Assembly (NCBI GenBank): GCA_016869645.1
Contig: VGDO01000014.1
Span: 1 to 53,567, forward strand
DNA from: Alphaproteobacteria bacterium
GTDB taxonomy: Bacteria; Pseudomonadota; Alphaproteobacteria; SHVW01
Reading direction: 5' to 3'
DNA: 53,567 nucleotides
The translations under genes were made by a program, and so were the position numbers. This document shows, one piece after another, positions 49,509 to 53,567 of the stretch (positions within the stretch are counted from its first letter, which is position 1; the number at the start of each line of letters is the position of its first letter). The notes below the pieces were generated by a model. It had not been told where the DNA came from. It saw only the letters and a list, made by a program, of their open reading frames with translations, and did no database searches.

Positions 49509-51245
49509 TTAATCTTGCTTGGTCGAGCCCAGATTTGCACGCAAGGCGCGCGTGGCCGAGGTATCGACTTTGGTGCCGTCTCTAACGAGAACCACGCCAT
49601 AGCGTTCCCGCGCCGCCTGCGCGCTGACTTTGCCGTCGAGCACATCGGCCAACACGAGATCGGGTTCCCGGATGCGCGGATCGCCATAGCCGCCACCGCC
49701 CGCCGTCACCATCGAGACGATGTCGCCTGCGCGGATCGTCAGATTAGTGATCTTGGATGGCAGCGTGTCGCGCGTTCCGTCGGCGTGGAGCAGGGCCTGG
49801 CGCGACGGCAGGCTCGGCTCGCCGCCGCGCGTGCCGACCGCGGGAAATTTCTGCGCCTCCGACCGGTTGGTGAAATAGCCCTCGCCCGAGAGATAGCGCA
49901 CCTCACGCCGGAGACCGAGGCCGCCGCGGAACTGTCCCGGTCCGCCGCTGTCGGTGACGAACTCGTAGCGCTCGACGCGGAGTGGATAGTCGAGCTCGAG
50001 CGCCTCGACCGGCGTGTCGTAGCAATTGGCCATCAGGCCGAAGGTCGCGTCGATGCCGTCGCCATGGCGTGTGCCGCCCCAGCCGCCGCCATTGACCTCG
50101 AACAGCACCCAGGGTTCGGACGTGCCGGGGTAGGTGCCCGACGCGGAGAAGGAGGCGAGATGCGCATGATTGGCGCCGACCGCATCGACGCCGCGTGCCT
50201 TGTTGAAGGCGAGCACGATGGTGGTGGCGATGCGCTCCATGGTGTGGAAGCGGCCGCTCAGCGGCGCCGGCGCCTCCGGGCTCACGACCGAGCGCGGCGG
50301 CAGCACGATCGAGACGGGACGGTAGCAGCCCTCGTTCTGCATGATCGCGGGATTGACCATGTAGCGCACGGCGCAATAGACGGCGGCCTGCACGGATGAG
50401 AGCGAGCAGTTGAACGGCCCGCGCACCTGGGGGCTGGAGCCGGTGAAGTCGACGGTCACGCTGCCGTCCTCGAGCGTGACGGCAACGGCGATGCGCACCG
50501 GCTCGTCGGCGATTCCGTCGCTGTCCATGAAGCCTTCGGCGTCGTAGCGCCCGTTGGGCAGAGCGGACAGATCGCCGCGGATCAACCGTTCGGAATGGTC
50601 GAGCAGGCCGGCGATGATCTCGGTCAGGCCGGCGCCGCCATATTTGCGGCACAGCTCCATCACGCGGCGCTCGCCGACATTGATGGCGGCGATCTCGGCG
50701 CGGATGTCGCCCATGGTCTTCTTCGGCACGCGGATGTTCGCCTCGATCATGGCGAACACCTCCTCGACGAGCCTGCCCTCCTTGTAGAGCTTCATCGGCG
50801 GAATGATCAGGCCTTCCTCGAATACGTCGCGCGCGTCGGTCGCGACGCTGCCGGGCGAACGGCCGCCGACATCGAGGTGGTGGCCGAGGCAGGCCGCCAT
50901 CGCCACCTGCACGCCGTCGTGGAAGACCGGCTTGAACACCATGATGTCGGGATGATGCGTGCCACCTTGATAGGGGTGGTTCATGATCACGACGTCGCCC
51001 GGCTTGAGCTGAAAGCGGCGCCCGACATGCTTGGCAGCATGGCTCAACGTGCCCTGATGGGAAGGCACGTGATCGGCCTGGGCGATGAGCTGGCCCTGCG
51101 GATCGAACAGTGCCGTCGTGCAGTCCATCTGCTCGCGCATGATGGTCGAGTAGGCCGTGCGCATCACCGTCGTGCCCATCTCGCGCACGGTCGAGATGAG
51201 GTGATTGCCGACGACCTCGATCGTGACAGGGTCGAGTTTCTTCAT
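49509..51245 (-). CDS. hyuB: Hydantoinase B/oxoprolinase family subunit
   Basis: 578 residues. The N-terminus DPVTIEVVGNHLISTVREMGTTVMRTAYSTIMREQMDCTTALFD and GDVVIMNHPYQGGTHHPDIMVFKPVF are the family signature of the HyuB half of ATP-dependent hydantoinases, 5-oxoprolinases and acetophenone carboxylases. The C-terminus has a Gly-rich GGGGYGDPRIREPDLVLADV. Its ATG overlaps the hyuA stop (ATGA), so the subunits are made together. The substrate is not determinable; N-carbamoyl/hydantoin-type cyclic amides are usual. Confidence 0.93.
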   Translation of the reverse strand: MKKLDPVTIEVVGNHLISTVREMGTTVMRTAYSTIMREQMDCTTALFDPQGQLIAQADHVPSHQGTLSHAAKHVGRRFQLKPGDVVIMNHPYQGGTHHPDIMVFKPVFHDGVQVAMAACLGHHLDVGGRSPGSVATDARDVFEEGLIIPPMKLYKEGRLVEEVFAMIEANIRVPKKTMGDIRAEIAAINVGERRVMELCRKYGGAGLTEIIAGLLDHSERLIRGDLSALPNGRYDAEGFMDSDGIADEPVRIAVAVTLEDGSVTVDFTGSSPQVRGPFNCSLSSVQAAVYCAVRYMVNPAIMQNEGCYRPVSIVLPPRSVVSPEAPAPLSGRFHTMERIATTIVLAFNKARGVDAVGANHAHLASFSASGTYPGTSEPWVLFEVNGGGWGGTRHGDGIDATFGLMANCYDTPVEALELDYPLRVERYEFVTDSGGPGQFRGGLGLRREVRYLSGEGYFTNRSEAQKFPAVGTRGGEPSLPSRQALLHADGTRDTLPSKITNLTIRAGDIVSMVTAGGGGYGDPRIREPDLVLADVLDGKVSAQAARERYGVVLVRDGTKVDTSATRALRANLGSTKQD

Positions 51246-53311
51246 GGCGTGCCAACCTGGGGAGATGGGGGGACGTCGATCAGCAAATGGCCGAAGCTGT
51301 CGACGCTCACGCGATGTCCGGGAAAGACCGGCGTCGATGCGCCTGCTTCCTCGATGACGAGCGGGCCATCGGCCGACCAGCCGGGCGGCAGGCTGTCGCG
51401 CTCGTAGACGGCGCAATTCTGCCAGCCGAGCTCACGGCGAAAGAGGACGCGGCGCTCGCCTTTCGGTCGAACCGGCTTTGAAGATCCCGCGAGCGGCCGC
51501 AGCGCCGCTTTCGGTACTTCGGCAATGGCCGTCGCGCGCAAATTGACCAGCTCGACCGGCTCGACCTCTGCCGAATTGCCATAGACGCGTTCATGCTCGC
51601 GGTGAAAGGCACGGGTGAGGGCGGCAATGTCGACGCGCTCGCCCGCCTGGCGCGGCGGCAGCGGGACATTGATCTCGTAGGCCTGTCCGACATAGCGCAT
51701 GTCGCAGGAATGGTGGATGCGCATGGTCCTGCTCTCGACCGGTCCGGTCGCGACATCGCGCTCGAGCCCCGAGGCGAGCTCGTCGAGCAGGCGTGCCAGC
51801 TCCTCGGATGAGATGCGGGACAGCTCGACGATGCGCGTCGTGCTGCGCGCATGCTTGATGTCGGTCATCAACATGCCGAGCGCCGACAGCACGCTCGGAT
51901 GCTGCGGCAGGAAGATGCGGTTGACGCCGATATCCTCGGCTATCAGCCCGGCGTAGAGACCGCCCGCGCCGCCGAAGGGCAGGAGGCTGAACTCGCGAGG
52001 ATCGTGACCGGCCTCGACCGAGACTTTGCGAATGCCGGCGACCATGGTCGAGACCTGGACTTGCACGATGGCGAGCGCAGCTTCGTCCCGACGGAGGCCC
52101 AACGGCTGGGCCACGCGCGTCTCGATCGCGGCTTCGGCAGCGGCGCGATCGAGGCGGATCTCGCCGCCGAGAAAGTAGCCGGGATCGATATAGCCGAGGC
52201 AGAGCGCCGCATCCGTGCTGGTCGGCTCCGTGCCGCCCTGGCCGTAGCACACCGGGCCGGGCGACGCACCGGCGCTCTGCGGCCCGACCTTGAGCAGGCC
52301 CAGCACGACGCGGGCGATCGAGCCGCCGCCGGCGCCGATCGTGTGCACGCCGACTTGGGGCACACGCACCGGATAGCCGCCGATGCCGCCTTCGGGCGTC
52401 AGCTTGATCGCGCCGCCCTCGATCAGCGCGATGTCGGCGCTCGTGCCACCGACATCGAGGGTGAGCACATTGGGCACGCCGGCAGCCTTGGCGACGCCCG
52501 CCGCGCCGACCACGCCACCGGCCGGGCCGGAGAGCAGCGTGTTGACCGGGTGGCTGCGCATGCGCTCGACGCTCATCAGCCCGCCATTCGACTGGATGAT
52601 GCTGGTGACGCCGCGGAACTGGGCCGCGCCGAGCACGGCGCTCAGCCGGTCGGCCACGGCGTGCAGCTTCGGCATGGTGTAGGCGTTCATCACGGTCGTC
52701 GCCGAGCGCTCGTATTCGCGAAACTCCGGGCTGATGTCGGCCGAGACGGTGACGTGCAGGTGCTGCAGCCGCTGTCGAATTGCGGCGGCGAGTGCGCGCT
52801 CATGCTCGGGACGGAGAAAGGAGAACAGAAAGACGACTGCGACCGCCTGCACCGGCAACGAGGCCAGGGCGGCGACCACCCGTTCGATTTCGGCGGCTTC
52901 GAGCGGGCGCAGCACGGTGCCGTCAGCGGCAACCCGCTCATCCGCCTCCAAACGGTGGCGTCGTGGCACCAATGTCTCGGGCTTCTTGATCGCCAGGTCG
53001 AAGAGCCGGTGGCGCCACTGGCGCTGGATCTCCAGAACGTCGCGCACGCCCGCCGTGGTCACCAGCGCGGTCGGCGCGCCCTTCTTTTCCAGCACGGCAT
53101 TGGTCGCGACCGTGGTGCCGAAGATGAAGCGCTCGATCTGCTGCGGCGCCACGCCATGGCGCTCGCGTGCGCGCTCGAGCCCGGCCTTGATCGCCGCCCC
53201 CGGATCCTCGGGCGTCGACCGGACCTTGAACGTCGCGATATCGCCTTTGGCGCGGTTGAAGAGGACGAAATCGGTGAAGGTTCCACCCGTATCGACGCCG
53301 AGGTAGTACAC
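51242..53311 (-). CDS. hyuA: Hydantoinase A/oxoprolinase family subunit
   Basis: 689 residues. It starts YYLGVDTGGTFTDFVLFNRAKGDIATFKVRSTPEDPG (ASKHA-type phosphate loop GGTFTD). Later segments are ERFIFGTTVATNAVLEKKGAPTALVTTAGVRDVLEIQRQ, SIIQSNGGLMSVERMRSHPVNTLLSGPAGGVVGA, LTLDVGGTSADIALIEGG and TIGAGGGSIARV, all typical of HyuA, which binds ATP. Together with HyuB it opens a cyclic amide or carboxylates a ketone. The gene is divergent from the partial gene at 53474. Confidence 0.94.
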   Translation of the reverse strand: MYYLGVDTGGTFTDFVLFNRAKGDIATFKVRSTPEDPGAAIKAGLERARERHGVAPQQIERFIFGTTVATNAVLEKKGAPTALVTTAGVRDVLEIQRQWRHRLFDLAIKKPETLVPRRHRLEADERVAADGTVLRPLEAAEIERVVAALASLPVQAVAVVFLFSFLRPEHERALAAAIRQRLQHLHVTVSADISPEFREYERSATTVMNAYTMPKLHAVADRLSAVLGAAQFRGVTSIIQSNGGLMSVERMRSHPVNTLLSGPAGGVVGAAGVAKAAGVPNVLTLDVGGTSADIALIEGGAIKLTPEGGIGGYPVRVPQVGVHTIGAGGGSIARVVLGLLKVGPQSAGASPGPVCYGQGGTEPTSTDAALCLGYIDPGYFLGGEIRLDRAAAEAAIETRVAQPLGLRRDEAALAIVQVQVSTMVAGIRKVSVEAGHDPREFSLLPFGGAGGLYAGLIAEDIGVNRIFLPQHPSVLSALGMLMTDIKHARSTTRIVELSRISSEELARLLDELASGLERDVATGPVESRTMRIHHSCDMRYVGQAYEINVPLPPRQAGERVDIAALTRAFHREHERVYGNSAEVEPVELVNLRATAIAEVPKAALRPLAGSSKPVRPKGERRVLFRRELGWQNCAVYERDSLPPGWSADGPLVIEEAGASTPVFPGHRVSVDSFGHLLIDVPPSPQVGTP

Positions 53312-53391
53312 GCCAGCTCCATCTTGGCCCGGACCGGAACAGGAGCATAAGCGGAGTCGGTGCCACCGTCAGCCGGTTCTCCACTTGCATC

Positions 53392-53414
53392 GCATTGTAG
53401 TGAGCATGCAATGC
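53392..53414. promoter_or_regulatory. Short dyad in divergent promoter region
   Basis: GCATTG (53392-53397) and CAATGC (53409-53414) are inverted with an 11-base centre, about 60 bases before the ATG at 53474 and 80 before hyuA. The arms are short, so chance is a real possibility. Confidence 0.25.
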
Positions 53415-53473
53415 TTGACCGCCATCATCGACCGCGCGATCAAAGGAATCCTCGAATTTGCGGAGTGTCACTG

Positions 53474-53567
53474 ATGACGAATCTTAAGATCAGTGTCGGG
53501 GTTTGGACTTACGATCGCACCCAGCCACTGTTGGATGGTCGCATCAAGATCGCCAATTGCGATGCGC
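53474..53567 (+). CDS. Start of a dihydroxyphthalate decarboxylase-like/solute-binding-fold protein (partial)
   Basis: Only the first 31 codons are in the window; the gene runs off the right edge. The start has GGAG ahead. The N-terminus MTNLKISVGVWTYDRT and LLDGRIKI resembles the first strand and loop of 4,5-dihydroxyphthalate decarboxylase family proteins, which share the periplasmic-binding-protein fold (DRTRxLxDGRV pattern). The rest is needed to name it. It is divergent from the hydantoinase operon. Confidence 0.6.
   Translation, partial: MTNLKISVGVWTYDRTQPLLDGRIKIANCDA

Noticed and set aside
51851..53350. Plus-strand frame of 499 codons opposite hyuA
   Set aside because: Antisense to a clearly recognised HyuA; no motif and no ribosome site.

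Overview
This is a GC-rich (roughly 65-67% by eye), densely coded stretch of a free-living, heterotrophic alphaproteobacterium. The nearest-looking groups are Hyphomicrobiales/Rhizobiales or Rhodospirillales; this is inferred from gene content, base composition and GC-rich palindromic intergenic repeats, because no rRNA or other marker gene is present. About 40 protein genes are supported. I found no tRNA, rRNA, CRISPR array, transposase or prophage gene.

Layout. 1-2.1 kb: a partial gene (HTH-like N-terminus plus methyltransferase), divergent from a degenerate HtrA/DegP-like PDZ protein. 2.1-8.4 kb: an IclR regulator divergent from an FbpABC-type ABC importer and an alpha/beta hydrolase with a basic tail. 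8.5-16.5 kb: an unknown lipoprotein, then a catabolic set (MDR reductase, PaaI thioesterase, glyoxalase-like protein, 4-TM protein, SDR, enoyl-CoA hydratase, acyl-CoA ligase). 16.6-18.7 kb: two small genes, a TorR/ArcA-type response regulator, a MITE-like repeat and an orphan Hpt protein. 18.7-25 kb: a TRAP transporter divergent from a RidA-like/D-amino-acid dehydrogenase/Cys-Met PLP enzyme operon. 25-31 kb: a CHASE2 adenylate cyclase preceded by a FecR-TPR-beta-barrel fusion. 31-36.4 kb: an amidohydrolase, a polar amino-acid ABC system and an Asp/Glu-racemase-family protein. 36.5-48 kb: a minus-strand operon built around a branched-chain-type (HAAT) ABC importer. 48-53.6 kb: a metallo-beta-lactamase-fold protein, a DUF3096 peptide, hydantoinase A/B subunits and the start of a dihydroxyphthalate-decarboxylase-like gene.

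The most unusual system is the 36.5-48 kb operon. Around a complete LivK-H-M-G-F set lie three linked genes of unknown function. Protein A (44076-46388) is an exported two-part protein. Protein B (39507-40631) is a separate paralogue of A's N-terminal part. Protein C (36513-39152) carries a paralogue of A's C-terminal part fused behind a large multi-helix membrane domain. A cupredoxin-like protein sits between B and C. A's C-terminal part has traits recalling family-5 (Dpp/Opp) solute-binding proteins. The arrangement suggests a periplasmic receptor or processing complex, fused in one copy and split with a membrane anchor in the other, working with the ABC importer; its substrate is unknown.

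A second unusual module is the FecR-TPR-barrel protein. Its C-terminus resembles a TonB-dependent receptor barrel, but no plug domain is visible, and it abuts the CHASE2 cyclase gene, suggesting coupling of an envelope channel or sensor to cAMP. Several ordinary-looking proteins have lost expected catalytic residues (the HtrA-like protein lacks the His and Asp; the RidA-like protein lacks the arginine).
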